Shown here one piece after another: positions 17,374 through 25,527 of a stretch of DNA of 64,000 nucleotides (its first letter is position 1; each line of letters starts with the position of its first letter). The stretch is from HGM04593 sp045592125 (GTDB taxonomy: Bacteria > Bacteroidota > Bacteroidia > Bacteroidales > Bacteroidaceae). A model generated the notes under the pieces. That model made no database searches and had not been told where the DNA came from. It saw only the letters and a list, made by a program, of their open reading frames with translations. The position numbers and the translations under genes are program-made. The DNA lies in contig JAZNUE010000079.1 of assembly GCA_045592125.1 (NCBI GenBank), positions 34,523 through 98,522 of the forward strand, in the 5' to 3' direction.

Positions 17374-19137
17374 TTATTCGTTAGAAACCTGTTTTGTCGC
17401 AAGCAACGCCTCAAGCTCGGCGCTGAACCTGTTATACTGCTCGCTCTTGAACTGCGAGTAGTTCATCTGCTTGCAAATGTTGATGACTCTCTTGAAGAAT
17501 GTAGAAACCTCCTGGAAATCCTCAAAGCTGTACTCGGCGCGGCACATGCCTGTAACCAGCCGCAGAATCTCCTGCTGGCGCTCGAGCGGGGTAACAGCGT
17601 CCACCTCGTCAAAGGCATCCTGCTGCAGTACCACAAAGTCAATGAGCTCCGACTTCCAGAACGTAACATGATAGTCTACAGGCACGCCGTCATCGCCAAG
17701 GATGTTTATCTGCTCAGCAATCTCCTTTCCGCGCAGCAGGCGTGTCTTCGCCTCGTTGACCATGGGCAGCCATCCTTCGCCAAGCAGCGGGTTAATGTAT
17801 TCGGCAAACTCGGGATACTCAATATACTTTGAGTACGAGTCAATAGGGTTCACCGCCGGATAGCGCTTCTTGTCGGCACGGTCCTGCTCAAGGGCATAGA
17901 AACAGCGCGCAACCTTCTTTGTATTCTCGGTCACAGGTTCCTTGAGGTTACCGCCGGCTGGCGACACAGTACCGATGAAGGTGATTGAGCCGGCCTCGCC
18001 GTTGTTCAGGTACACATATCCCGCACGGCTGTAGAAGTTGGCGATGATAGATGAGATATCCATCGGGAAGGCGTCGGGGCCAGGAAGTTCCTCCATGCGG
18101 TTCGACATCTCGCGCAGCGCCTGGGCCCAGCGCGATGTAGAGTCGGCCATGAGCAGCACCCTGAGTCCCATTGCACGGTAGTACTCGGCAATTGTCATTG
18201 CCGTGTACACCGAGGCCTCACGCGCTGCAACCGGCATGTTCGAGGTGTTGGCAATGATGATTGTACGCTCCATGAGCTTGCGGCCTGTATGCGGGTCAAT
18301 GAGCTCGGGGAACTCGGTGAAGATTTCCACTACCTCGTTGGCGCGCTCGCCGCAGGCAGCTATAATCACTATGTCGGCCTCGGCCTGCTTTGATATCGCA
18401 TGCTGGAGCACGGTCTTTCCTGTGCCGAAAGGACCGGGGATAAAGCCTGTACCGCCCTCAACAATAGGGTTAAGGGTATCGAGCGTGCGCACACCCGTCT
18501 CAAGCATCTTGAATGGGCGCGGTTTCTCCCTGTAGTCGGTCATTGGCACACGTACGGGCCACTTCTGAATCATGTTCAGCGTCATCTCCTCGCCCTGCGC
18601 GTTTGCTATCACGGCAATTGTATCGGTAATCCTGTAGTCGCCCTCTGCTGCAATAGACTTCACTGTCCATGTGCCCTCAATCCCGAAGGGGGCCATAATC
18701 TTCAGGTTCTGGTGGTTCTCCTCAACGGCGCCCAGCCATGCCGCTGCAGCCACTGAGTCACCCGCCTTTACCAGCGGTTCAAAGTGCCAGACCTTATCCT
18801 CGTCGAGCGGGTTGGTATAGTCACCGCGCTTGAGGAACACGCCCTCCATCTTGTCAAGGTCATTCTGCAGGCCGTCGTAGTTCTTCGACAGCATGCCCGG
18901 AGCAAGCGAGACCTCAAGCATGTGGCCTGTAAATTCCGCCTCCTCGCCAATTCTCAAACGGCGTGTGCTCTCAAAAACCTGAACATACACCCTGGCGCCG
19001 TTTACCTTGATGACCTCTGCCATCAAGCGGTCACCGCCGGTCTTTATATAGCAAATCTCGTTCTGCGCCACAGGACCGTCAACGGCCAGCAGCACCATGT
19101 TCGCTATAACACCGGTTACTTTTCCTTTTGTAGCCAT
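17374..19137 (-). CDS. atpA: V-type ATPase catalytic subunit A
   Basis: A 587-residue catalytic subunit. Walker A is G235-P-F-G-T-G-K-T242, and the catalytic loop segment ACGERANEV follows. The non-homologous insert typical of V/A-type subunits lies at about 115-190. The segment MADSTSRWAQALREMSNRME identifies the A-subunit family. It hydrolyses or makes ATP at the A/B interfaces. The gene starts 45 bases after the DUF2764 gene. Bacterial A-type enzymes can run in either direction; the operon gives no hint beyond the Na+-type ring. Confidence 0.97.
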   Translation of the reverse strand: MATKGKVTGVIANMVLLAVDGPVAQNEICYIKTGGDRLMAEVIKVNGARVYVQVFESTRRLRIGEEAEFTGHMLEVSLAPGMLSKNYDGLQNDLDKMEGVFLKRGDYTNPLDEDKVWHFEPLVKAGDSVAAAAWLGAVEENHQNLKIMAPFGIEGTWTVKSIAAEGDYRITDTIAVIANAQGEEMTLNMIQKWPVRVPMTDYREKPRPFKMLETGVRTLDTLNPIVEGGTGFIPGPFGTGKTVLQHAISKQAEADIVIIAACGERANEVVEIFTEFPELIDPHTGRKLMERTIIIANTSNMPVAAREASVYTAMTIAEYYRAMGLRVLLMADSTSRWAQALREMSNRMEELPGPDAFPMDISSIIANFYSRAGYVYLNNGEAGSITFIGTVSPAGGNLKEPVTENTKKVARCFYALEQDRADKKRYPAVNPIDSYSKYIEYPEFAEYINPLLGEGWLPMVNEAKTRLLRGKEIAEQINILGDDGVPVDYHVTFWKSELIDFVVLQQDAFDEVDAVTPLERQQEILRLVTGMCRAEYSFEDFQEVSTFFKRVINICKQMNYSQFKSEQYNRFSAELEALLATKQVSNE

Positions 19138-19182
19138 ATCTATATTTAATTACTTATTTTCTTATACTATCTGGAGGAGGAG

Positions 19183-20004
19183 TCAGTCCATCCCTTTCTT
19201 CAGGGCGGCAATCATCTCATTATACCGCTCCATTCCGCTCTCGGCATCGAGCCTTGCCCAGCGCTCTACAATTACCAGCTTCTGCAGGAACACAAAGAGC
19301 CTCTCTACCGAGAAATAGCAGAACACCGAGTTATCGTCGAGCCAGCGCCAGCGCATCTCGTCGAGCTGGTGCTCACGCTCCTGCAGGCGGCTGTTATCGC
19401 CAAGGCGCTGCACATCCTCAATGTAGTCAAGCGTTCCTGTGAGCCCGAAGTCACGTGCGCCCGAAGTGCGCAGTGCCTCGGCAACCTCGCCGCTGCCCAC
19501 AACGCACTCCTCCACCCCAAGCCTGTACTTCCTTGCAGTCATGGCCACAAGAATGTTGTTCACGTTAAGGTTGAACGTGAACCATCCGGCAGCAAGGCTG
19601 TTTGGGCAGGAAACGGCATATTCGTAGTAATAGGCACTGAGGATATTCTCCCACACCACATTCTCCTGGGCCTCATGAGCAAAATAGTACTCAAGGAAAC
19701 GTGGCAGATAGGCAGGGATATCCTTTGCCGGGACATCGCCGCACCTGCCAGCGTCAATAATGGCAAGCAGCTGCTCGCGGCTGTAGCAGCCCGGCTGCTG
19801 CAGCACGGCCTCCTCGCCACGGCGCAGCAGCGACAGCATGTTCGCGTTATCACGCTCAAGGAGTATGAGGTCTACCACGCGGGCGTCCCCGGCCGACAAG
19901 GAGGGATATATCTCCTCCCTGAAACGCTCCACCGAGTACTGGCACTTGGTCCCGTCGAATGTGACATCGGGCAGGCCCGCAACAAGGCAATGATAGCTGC
20001 TCAT
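19183..20004 (-). CDS. DUF2764 protein of the V-ATPase operon (candidate C-subunit equivalent)
   Basis: A 273-residue soluble helical protein beginning MSSYHCLVAGLPDVTFDG. This N-terminus and the position between atpE and atpA mark it as the DUF2764 family that accompanies bacterial V-type ATPases in Bacteroidota and spirochaetes. Canonical A/V operons carry subunit C here, the socket joining the central shaft to the ring. No other gene in the operon looks like C. I infer that this is the functional replacement, but homology to C cannot be shown by eye. The stop of atpE is only three bases from this start. Confidence 0.85.
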   Translation of the reverse strand: MSSYHCLVAGLPDVTFDGTKCQYSVERFREEIYPSLSAGDARVVDLILLERDNANMLSLLRRGEEAVLQQPGCYSREQLLAIIDAGRCGDVPAKDIPAYLPRFLEYYFAHEAQENVVWENILSAYYYEYAVSCPNSLAAGWFTFNLNVNNILVAMTARKYRLGVEECVVGSGEVAEALRTSGARDFGLTGTLDYIEDVQRLGDNSRLQEREHQLDEMRWRWLDDNSVFCYFSVERLFVFLQKLVIVERWARLDAESGMERYNEMIAALKKGMD

Positions 20005-20007
20005 TGA

Positions 20008-20598
20008 TTACGAAAATAGAAGTTCAACCATCTGGGGCCTGAGGAAGGCCTTGAAGAAAGCCTCGAACTCGCCCTCACCGAAATTAACCTTGTACGAACC
20101 GTCGGCAGGAGCAATGGAGAACTGCGCCTTCTTGCCGTTCACCTGTTCAATCGCTACGCCCTTGTCGAGCAGCGCCTTGGCATTCTTTGCAAAATAGGCC
20201 TTCAGCTGCTCAGCCTCCGATGTAGAGATAACAAGCTGCTCGTTAGCGCTCCAGCGCTCAGCAATCTTTACAAGCAGCGCCTTTATGGTGTCGCCGGCAA
20301 GCGCCTCCTTTACAGCAGCCTTAACCACTGAATCGGTCACAATGTTAGCAGCCTCGGACTTCAGCGCCCCAATGGCCTGCGCTCCGTAGAGCCTAATCTC
20401 GGCACGGCTGTTCTCGCCCAGTTCGGCAGCCTTCTTCTCTGCAGCAGCAACCAAGGCCTCGGCCTCGGCCTGCGCCTTCTTGACAATACCGGCAGCCTGC
20501 GCCTTCGCCTCCTCGACAATGCGCGCAGCCTCAACGTTACCCTTCTCCACGCCCTCGGCATAGATTTTCTCGGTCAGTTCCTGAATCTTATTTTCCAT
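20008..20598 (-). CDS. atpE: V-type ATPase subunit E (peripheral stalk)
   Basis: A 196-residue protein with an alanine/glutamate-rich helical N-terminal half (residues 1-90, KAQAAGIVKKAQAEAEALVA) that pairs in the peripheral stalk, and a globular C-terminal half that binds the head. It is the first gene of the operon, 94 bases downstream of a good -7 box. Length matches the family. No separate G/H-type partner is encoded next to it. Confidence 0.9.
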   Translation of the reverse strand: MENKIQELTEKIYAEGVEKGNVEAARIVEEAKAQAAGIVKKAQAEAEALVAAAEKKAAELGENSRAEIRLYGAQAIGALKSEAANIVTDSVVKAAVKEALAGDTIKALLVKIAERWSANEQLVISTSEAEQLKAYFAKNAKALLDKGVAIEQVNGKKAQFSIAPADGSYKVNFGEGEFEAFFKAFLRPQMVELLFS

Positions 20599-20691
20599 AT
20601 ATCATTTATTATTTATTACTTTCAACAACGCAAAATTCGCCTAAAATTCCCGGTTATCACATTCCATATTCAACCCGAAATTAGCAATTTA

Positions 20692-20699
20692 CAAAAGTA
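20692..20699 (-). promoter_or_regulatory. -7 box of the V-ATPase operon (TACTTTTG)
   Basis: The minus strand reads TACTTTTG, a perfect TAnnTTTG, 94 bases upstream of the atpE start. No matching -33 TTTG is obvious. Confidence 0.45.
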
Positions 20700-20917
20700 G
20701 CATTTATATTTAACATCTTTAGCATTTTAAAAGGACAATTTTTGCAAATAACGAAATTTTTCTTTAATTGAAGGGAACAGCGCTGAAAGTGTCGTCTGAG
20801 GGGGGGGGACTTCTTTTTTCGCGGTGCTGTTCCTTTTGACGCCACTTGCTGCCCGCAACCCAAGCGGTGTGACTTAGCAGCCACACTACACTTGACCTGT
20901 TGCTGCAATTGTCGTCT

Positions 20918-20958
20918 AAAGGGGTACTTCTTTTTTGCAGAAAAAGAAGTACCCCTTT
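20918..20958. repeat. 18-bp inverted repeat with 5-base loop
   Basis: The arms 20918-20935 and 20941-20958 are perfectly complementary around the loop TGCAG. The arm sequence AAAGGGGTACTTCTTTTT ends in a T-run, so on the plus strand it would resemble a terminator stem ending in CCCCTTTT. It lies downstream of no plus-strand gene, so it could end a small RNA or terminate the lipoprotein transcript on the minus strand. Confidence 0.6.
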
Positions 20959-21180
20959 TCACAAAGAGATACTTCCAACATTTACTAAACAACTAAGAAA
21001 AAACTATACTATCATTACTCTCGTCTTGAGAGTATTGCAAATGTATTCATTATTTTTTCCACTTGCAACAGTTGACGAAAATTTATTTATAAAAACTAAA
21101 AAATATTCTATAATCAGGCATAAATAAACAACGAATGAGAATCTGTATCATGGCCTGATTATACATCAGACAAGTATAAC

Positions 21181-22017
21181 TTAGTCTACGCTACCGCAAA
21201 CAATATTGTAAACCATAAAATATGACTTCGTCAAATCAATTCCCTCATGCTCGCCTTTGACGGAAATTTCCGGATATACACTGAATCCATCAAACCAGAA
21301 AGGATTCTTTGCCGTAAATACATATTCATCTGCCGGGGCGGCAGCAAGGTTATTCCAATGATACTTTATTGAGGCAATCTCAAAATCCCCGACAGTATCA
21401 TCCGCAATTTCAAGCCGCATAGTTGCCGTTGCCTGAAATTCAGGCCTTTCCCCGTTTGATGACATCCAGTCTGCATTGCAATTGCACGTTATCTTATTAC
21501 CATTCACAGCAGCAGTATAAGACATAGCAAATTCTTCTCCATTAGAAGAAAGCGTCCAGAGATCAAGATTTAGCGAGGGGATTATCTTCAGTGCCGGTTT
21601 CTCATTAAATATGCATATCTCAGCCTTGCATTTCGGCAAATCTGTTTCAAGATAATCATCTCCCGAGACATTCACGTCCCATGTTATTTCATGATAGCCA
21701 TGTGCAAGACCAGAGAGCGGGCATTTGAATTTCATGACATCAGCATATTCAACCTCCTGAACCACAGTTCCATCAATAAGCATCTTAAAGCTATTGACTT
21801 TAACAGCAGACGACGCCTTTAGGTTCATGATGTTTAAAGTTGCCTCATAGGAATCATCATTTTCAAACCACGAGCCACCGCTTGACAACGAGTAAGAGAA
21901 CGACACTGCGCTGTCAGGGACTGCTACAGGCCCTGATGAACCGTCATCAGTACTGCAGGAAACTACCGAGACAAGCAACATCGCCAATGCCAATCCTCTA
22001 AAAACAAATCTTTTCAT
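21181..22017 (-). CDS. Bacteroidales lipoprotein of unknown function
   Basis: Numbered from the ATG at 22017 (278 residues). A longer frame to 22155 exists, but it overlaps the MFS gene and hides this good signal peptide: MKRFVFRGLALAMLLVSVVS followed by C21 and an STDD stretch that fits lipoprotein surface export in Bacteroidota. The mature part is beta-rich with paired segments such as AVSFSYSLSSGG and ATATMRLEIADD, suggesting one or two immunoglobulin-like domains. It starts 49 bases after the MFS stop, so it may share that transcript. The gene is visibly richer in A+T than its neighbours, which could point to acquisition. No function is assigned. Confidence 0.7.
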   Translation of the reverse strand: MKRFVFRGLALAMLLVSVVSCSTDDGSSGPVAVPDSAVSFSYSLSSGGSWFENDDSYEATLNIMNLKASSAVKVNSFKMLIDGTVVQEVEYADVMKFKCPLSGLAHGYHEITWDVNVSGDDYLETDLPKCKAEICIFNEKPALKIIPSLNLDLWTLSSNGEEFAMSYTAAVNGNKITCNCNADWMSSNGERPEFQATATMRLEIADDTVGDFEIASIKYHWNNLAAAPADEYVFTAKNPFWFDGFSVYPEISVKGEHEGIDLTKSYFMVYNIVCGSVD

Positions 22018-22066
22018 AGAATAAATATTTAAATGGTTGATAATAATTATCATCATAGCATAGCGC

Positions 22067-23272
22067 CTACCGCAGCCTGTGGCGCATAAAGTGCTTTGAA
22101 ACAAAATACACAAAATATACAAATGCAGCAAAAACAAGTATAGCGCCGAAGGCAAAGCTGCCTGAATAGCCGTTCACCGACAGTGTGCCGCCAAGCAACA
22201 TTCCCGCGCCTATGCCCACATCCCAGCCCGTGAGGTATGTAGCGTTTGCCGTTGCGCGGCGTGAATGGGGCGCCATGTTAATGAACAAGGTATTGAACGC
22301 AGGGAATATCGTGCCGAAGCCGTAGCCAACGAGGAATGCCGAAAGGAAATAAAGCACATACCCCACCCCAATGCTGTACCCGCAGGCCAGCGCCAGCAAG
22401 GCCTCGCCAATAACTCCGGCCAGCGCAATTACTATGCCGCGTGAGATTGTCTGCGTTATGTAGCCCTTATCGACTCGCTTGCCCGACAGCAGGCGCGACA
22501 CAATGAGGCCCGCCCCCTGCACCGTGAAGAAGAGTCCCACTCCGCTGGTTATTCCAACCTCCGAAGCATAAATGGCAATATAAGAAGAGGTCATTCCATA
22601 AGGGATAGCAAGCATGAAGAAGGCGACCGAGGCCGGTATTCCTGCAAGCAGTATAAAGCGGTCGATTGAGAACACCTTTTCCACTTTCTCTAGCGGCTGG
22701 CGCCACCTTACCTTCACAAGCACAGCGAACAGCAGGCCCACACAGGCCACTAGCAGCGCGGCAAGGAACAGCAAAGTATAGTTGCCGCCCTCAATGATGA
22801 ACAGGCCAGTCATTGGACCGAAGGCCATGGCAAGGTTATTTGTGACACCGAAGTACCCGAGCCCCTCGCCCCTTCGCGACGAAGGCATTATATCTATGAC
22901 AAGTGTATTTCCCGTTGTGTTCAGCGCGCCGAAAGCAAAGCCATGCAGCACCCTAAGGATTATGAACACTATAATATCGGCGAAGGCGAACAGGTACCCA
23001 ACGAAAGCCAAGGCAAACAGGGCATACGAGACCACATACACCTTCTTTCGCGGAAGCACATCGGCCACAAAGCCTGCGAATGGCCGTATACAGAGCACTG
23101 CCACCACATAGCACGACAGCACAAGGCCCACAATATCGGGTTCGAGCCCAAAGTTCTCTACCAGATAGAACGGCAGCGTGGGCACGAGCAGGAAAAATGA
23201 AAACGCAGTAAGGAAATTGGCCAGGCACATGAAAATGTAGCTGCGCGTGAAAAGCCTGTCATCAGCACTCAT
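22067..23272 (-). CDS. MFS transporter, drug/sugar efflux type
   Basis: A 401-residue protein with twelve predicted membrane helices. The loop between helices 2 and 3 reads GFVADVLPRKKVYVVSYALF, the MFS A-motif region (G-x3-D-x2-x-R-K/R). The extended PFYLVENFGLEP start and the GLGYFGVTNNLAMAFGP segment suit the arabinose/multidrug efflux branch (DHA1-like). The substrate cannot be deduced. A perfect minus-strand -7 box lies 26 bases upstream. Confidence 0.85.
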   Translation of the reverse strand: MSADDRLFTRSYIFMCLANFLTAFSFFLLVPTLPFYLVENFGLEPDIVGLVLSCYVVAVLCIRPFAGFVADVLPRKKVYVVSYALFALAFVGYLFAFADIIVFIILRVLHGFAFGALNTTGNTLVIDIMPSSRRGEGLGYFGVTNNLAMAFGPMTGLFIIEGGNYTLLFLAALLVACVGLLFAVLVKVRWRQPLEKVEKVFSIDRFILLAGIPASVAFFMLAIPYGMTSSYIAIYASEVGITSGVGLFFTVQGAGLIVSRLLSGKRVDKGYITQTISRGIVIALAGVIGEALLALACGYSIGVGYVLYFLSAFLVGYGFGTIFPAFNTLFINMAPHSRRATANATYLTGWDVGIGAGMLLGGTLSVNGYSGSFAFGAILVFAAFVYFVYFVSKHFMRHRLR

Positions 23273-23297
23273 AACACCTTAATATTATATTCAGACG

Positions 23298-23305
23298 CAA
23301 ATTTA
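23298..23305 (-). promoter_or_regulatory. -7 box for the MFS gene (TAAATTTG)
   Basis: The minus strand reads TAAATTTG, fitting TAnnTTTG, 26 bases before the MFS start codon, giving a very short leader. Confidence 0.4.
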
Positions 23306-23393
23306 GGAAAAAAGCAGAACAAACATGCAGCAAAGAGTAAAAAAGATTTTTCATACAGCAAGCAAACATTTTGTCAATTTTACTTGTCTATTT

Positions 23394-23409
23394 GTAAAGT
23401 ATACTTTAC
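23394..23409. promoter_or_regulatory. 16-bp perfect palindrome, likely operator of the XRE regulator
   Basis: GTAAAGTATACTTTAC reads identically on both strands. It lies between an imperfect -33 (CTTG at 23383-23386) and overlaps the first bases of the -7 box at 23407-23414. A bound repressor here would block the promoter. The downstream operon encodes a small XRE-type regulator, so autoregulation is the simplest reading. Confidence 0.6.
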
Positions 23410-23414
23410 TTTTG
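23407..23414 (+). promoter_or_regulatory. -7 box for the membrane-protein/XRE operon (TACTTTTG)
   Basis: TACTTTTG fits TAnnTTTG exactly. CTTG lies 20 bases upstream as a near match to the TTTG -33 box. The start codon of the first gene is 87 bases downstream. Confidence 0.6.
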
Positions 23415-23501
23415 CTGCGTGATCACAATTTAGAAGTGTTTAGTTTAACCCGAAGAGACGGACAATCCACAGCCGCCGCTTCACAAAAAAAGAGAACGAT
23501 T

Positions 23502-23918
23502 ATGAAAACAATGCTTTTCCCACACAGTTTCCAAAGACCCGGATGGATTATCTTCACCCTGTCGGCAATGCTTGGAGCAGGAATTATCCTTCAGCAGAAT
23601 TTCGGCATACTGCCGCTGCTCGACGACTGGGCCTATGTTGTAAACAACATTGCAATAATAGGCATTATTACAGGCGGCATACTTGCGACATGCTCAAGCG
23701 AGAAGGTTGAGGACGAAATGATAAGCAGCATAAGGCTAAGCTCATTGCTCACAGCGCTCTACATCCATTATGCACTTATAATAGCAGCCTCCTTGCTGGT
23801 GTACGGCCTGGACTTCCTGAATGTAATGCTGTACGGAATGTTCACAATTATCATTATCTTTATGGCCGTATTCCGCTGGAGGATATGGCAGATGAAAAAG
23901 GAGGAAAAAGATGAATAA
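23502..23918 (+). CDS. small four-helix membrane protein paired with XRE regulator
   Basis: A 138-residue protein from the ATG at 23502. The open frame reaches back to 23325, but those residues cross the promoter and are not protein-like. There are four hydrophobic segments at about 14-30, 45-63, 82-103 and 108-125, and the charged C-terminus WQMKKEEKDE lies in the cytoplasm. The stop overlaps the start of the XRE gene by eight bases, so translation is coupled. Such pairs of a short membrane protein and a 66-residue HTH protein recur in bacteria, but the function of the membrane partner is unknown to me. Confidence 0.75.
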   Translation: MKTMLFPHSFQRPGWIIFTLSAMLGAGIILQQNFGILPLLDDWAYVVNNIAIIGIITGGILATCSSEKVEDEMISSIRLSSLLTALYIHYALIIAASLLVYGLDFLNVMLYGMFTIIIIFMAVFRWRIWQMKKEEKDE

Positions 23919-24111
23919 CAGGATTAAGGTTGCCCGCGCCGGGCTGCGCATGACACAGCAGCAGCTTGCCGAGGCGGCAGGAGTGAGCCGCCAGACAGTA
24001 AACGCAATAGAGAGCGGCAAGTTCGTGCCATCGACAGTGCTGGCACTAAAAATGGCAAGAATCTTCGGCTGCAAGGTAGAAGAGATTTTCCAACTGGAAG
24101 ACGAGGATTAA
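23911..24111 (+). CDS. XRE-family (Cro/cI-type) transcriptional regulator
   Basis: A 66-residue protein that is essentially one HTH_3 domain: RIKVARAGLRMTQQQLAEAA, then the recognition helix VSRQTVNAIESGK, then a C-terminal IFGCKVEEIFQLED. This is the compact form typical of YozG/HigA-like regulators. It overlaps the upstream membrane-protein gene. The palindrome in the shared promoter is a credible binding site. There is no toxin-like partner, so I do not call it an antitoxin. Confidence 0.9.
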   Translation: MNNRIKVARAGLRMTQQQLAEAAGVSRQTVNAIESGKFVPSTVLALKMARIFGCKVEEIFQLEDED

Positions 24112-24184
24112 GAAGGCCCGGCAGCCTGCGAACTCCCTCCCCCTTGGGTACTCCCTCTAAGAGGGAGAGTCTTGCACCGCACGG

Positions 24185-24212
24185 GAACAGAGAACAGGCC
24201 TGTTCTCTGTTC
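24185..24212. terminator. 28-bp perfect palindrome between convergent genes
   Basis: The sequence centred at 24198/24199 (half-site GAACAGAGAACAGG) is self-complementary over 28 bases and could fold into a hairpin on either strand. It sits between convergent genes and may serve as a bidirectional terminator, although no strong T-run follows. The half-site belongs to the CAGAGAACAG repeat family described next. Confidence 0.5.
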
Positions 24213-24374
24213 TCTGTACTCTGTTATCTATTTCAAGATTTTTTCGGGACCATGCGGTTGAGCGCGCGAAGAGTAACGGAGAGTTGAAAAATGAAAGTGG
24301 AAAGAAGCGCACTCTGTCCTCTGCCATCTGTTCTCTGCCATCTGTTCTCTGTACTCTGTTCTCTGTACTCTGTT
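24203..24374. repeat. imperfect tandem repeats of TCTGTTCTCTGTAC type
   Basis: Several degenerate copies of a 12-14 base unit (CTGTTCTCTGTACT and variants such as CTGCCATCTGTTCT) occur at 24203-24230 and 24312-24374, up to the stop codon of the next gene. The same unit in reverse complement (ACAGAGTACAAATA) occurs at 36226-36295. They are non-coding. Confidence 0.7.
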
Positions 24375-24375
24375 A

Positions 24376-25524
24376 TCATCCTCCATAGAGGAAATACCAC
24401 CAGTAGGTCCTTCCGAACTTACGGCGCACATAGTTGTTGCGCATGAGCGCGTCGTCATACTCCCGCTCAATCCCGCGCAATTGCTCAAACTGCTCAAAGA
24501 GCGTGTCGCTCTCAAGTTCCAGCGTATACCCGTCGGAGAACTCCGAAAGCAGCAGCAGCGCCTCGCGGTAGTGCTTAGGCAACGAGTCGGGAGCATATGT
24601 GCCGCACAGGCTCTTAAGCTCCGCCCCAAACTCAATCACCTGCTTCTCGAGCAGCAGGGCCGTTAGGTAGTAGTCGCGCACGACAGTGCCAAGCGTGTCG
24701 GCATAGGCAAGGCGGCGCAGGTAAGCAAGCACCTCCTCTTTAGCCTCAGGCGCTCCGCCTAGCATAGAGAACACCGTATCGGGGAGCAACGGGGATGTCT
24801 GCAGGGCAAAGGGCAGCAATCCCTCGGCGCCATAGGGCTGTGGATATTCAAAGGCACGCTCGCCCAGCAGGTTCTCCTTAGCCATGATATATGCACGGAG
24901 CGCCGTGAGCTCGCGCGAAGCGTCAAGCGACCTGTACCCCACGCCAAGAGCACCCTTGACATCGCCATCCTTATGGCGGGCCGCGGCAAGAGCCTCACGC
25001 TTGAAGTTCTCCTCACCGTTAGACAATGTGCCAACTACAAGAAACATAATTACAAAAAGCACAAGGTTGCGCCATATTATCCTGTTAGTGCTCATTGTAA
25101 TGTCCTTTATCTTCTCAAAGAGCACGCGTTGCAGGATAAACGCCAATGCTGCGTATATGGCCATCCCCACAGCGAACACCACAATCCACTTTGTGCCCGA
25201 CCAGCCGCCCACATATATCGTGCGGTCAATATCGGTGAGGAACGCCAGCAGCAGCGCCGAGGGCAGATAGGCCATGGCAGTCCATTCGCGCCTGAACCTG
25301 GCCAGCCTGTTCAGCCACACGGCCAGCAGAGTGAGCAACGGTGCAGCAATGGCAGCCACAAGATAGCCGTTATATTCAAGCCTGCCTGTTGCCACCTGGC
25401 TGTATAGCGCCTCAAGCAGCGGCGACTGGTAGAAGGCAATGAAGCAGAAAGAGAGCACAGCAAAGAGTGTGGCACAGAAGCATGCCACAACCCTTTGCAG
25501 ACGTTTCTCCTCTTTATTCCTCAT
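24376..25524 (-). CDS. conserved membrane protein of unknown function
   Basis: A 382-residue protein with five N-terminal hydrophobic segments within about residues 10-170 (for example VACFCATLFAVLSFCFIAFY and LVLFVIMFLVVGTL), followed by a soluble helical domain of about 210 residues. That domain has repeated leucine-rich helices resembling TPR-like packing (EVLAYLRRLAYADTLGTVV). It may be a short member of the Bacteroidales DUF6057-type proteins, but I am not sure. It starts three bases after the glgB stop, so it is very probably co-transcribed with glgB. Confidence 0.65.
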   Translation of the reverse strand: MRNKEEKRLQRVVACFCATLFAVLSFCFIAFYQSPLLEALYSQVATGRLEYNGYLVAAIAAPLLTLLAVWLNRLARFRREWTAMAYLPSALLLAFLTDIDRTIYVGGWSGTKWIVVFAVGMAIYAALAFILQRVLFEKIKDITMSTNRIIWRNLVLFVIMFLVVGTLSNGEENFKREALAAARHKDGDVKGALGVGYRSLDASRELTALRAYIMAKENLLGERAFEYPQPYGAEGLLPFALQTSPLLPDTVFSMLGGAPEAKEEVLAYLRRLAYADTLGTVVRDYYLTALLLEKQVIEFGAELKSLCGTYAPDSLPKHYREALLLLSEFSDGYTLELESDTLFEQFEQLRGIEREYDDALMRNNYVRRKFGRTYWWYFLYGG

Positions 25525-25527
25525 ATG

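Larger units (their letters stand above)
20599..21180. other. 582-base gene-free region with promoter, G-tract and hairpin
   Basis: This AT-rich spacer holds the V-ATPase promoter at its left end. In the middle is a run of nine G (20800-20808) inside a degenerate direct repeat, where TGTCGTCT is followed by G-rich sequence and ACTTCTTTTTT, seen at 20790-20819 and again at 20910-20936. An 18-base-pair hairpin lies at 20918-20958. I see no tRNA or named RNA. A 103-codon open frame at 20681-20992 has no protein-like character. Confidence 0.6.

Noticed and set aside
20681..20992. 103-codon minus-strand frame upstream of the V-ATPase operon
   Set aside because: It runs through the G-tract and the hairpin, is composed of low-complexity basic sequence, and lies over the likely promoter.
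23502..24111. Toxin-antitoxin module
   Set aside because: The XRE protein is antitoxin-sized, but the partner is a four-helix membrane protein with no toxin features, so a regulator pair is the safer reading.
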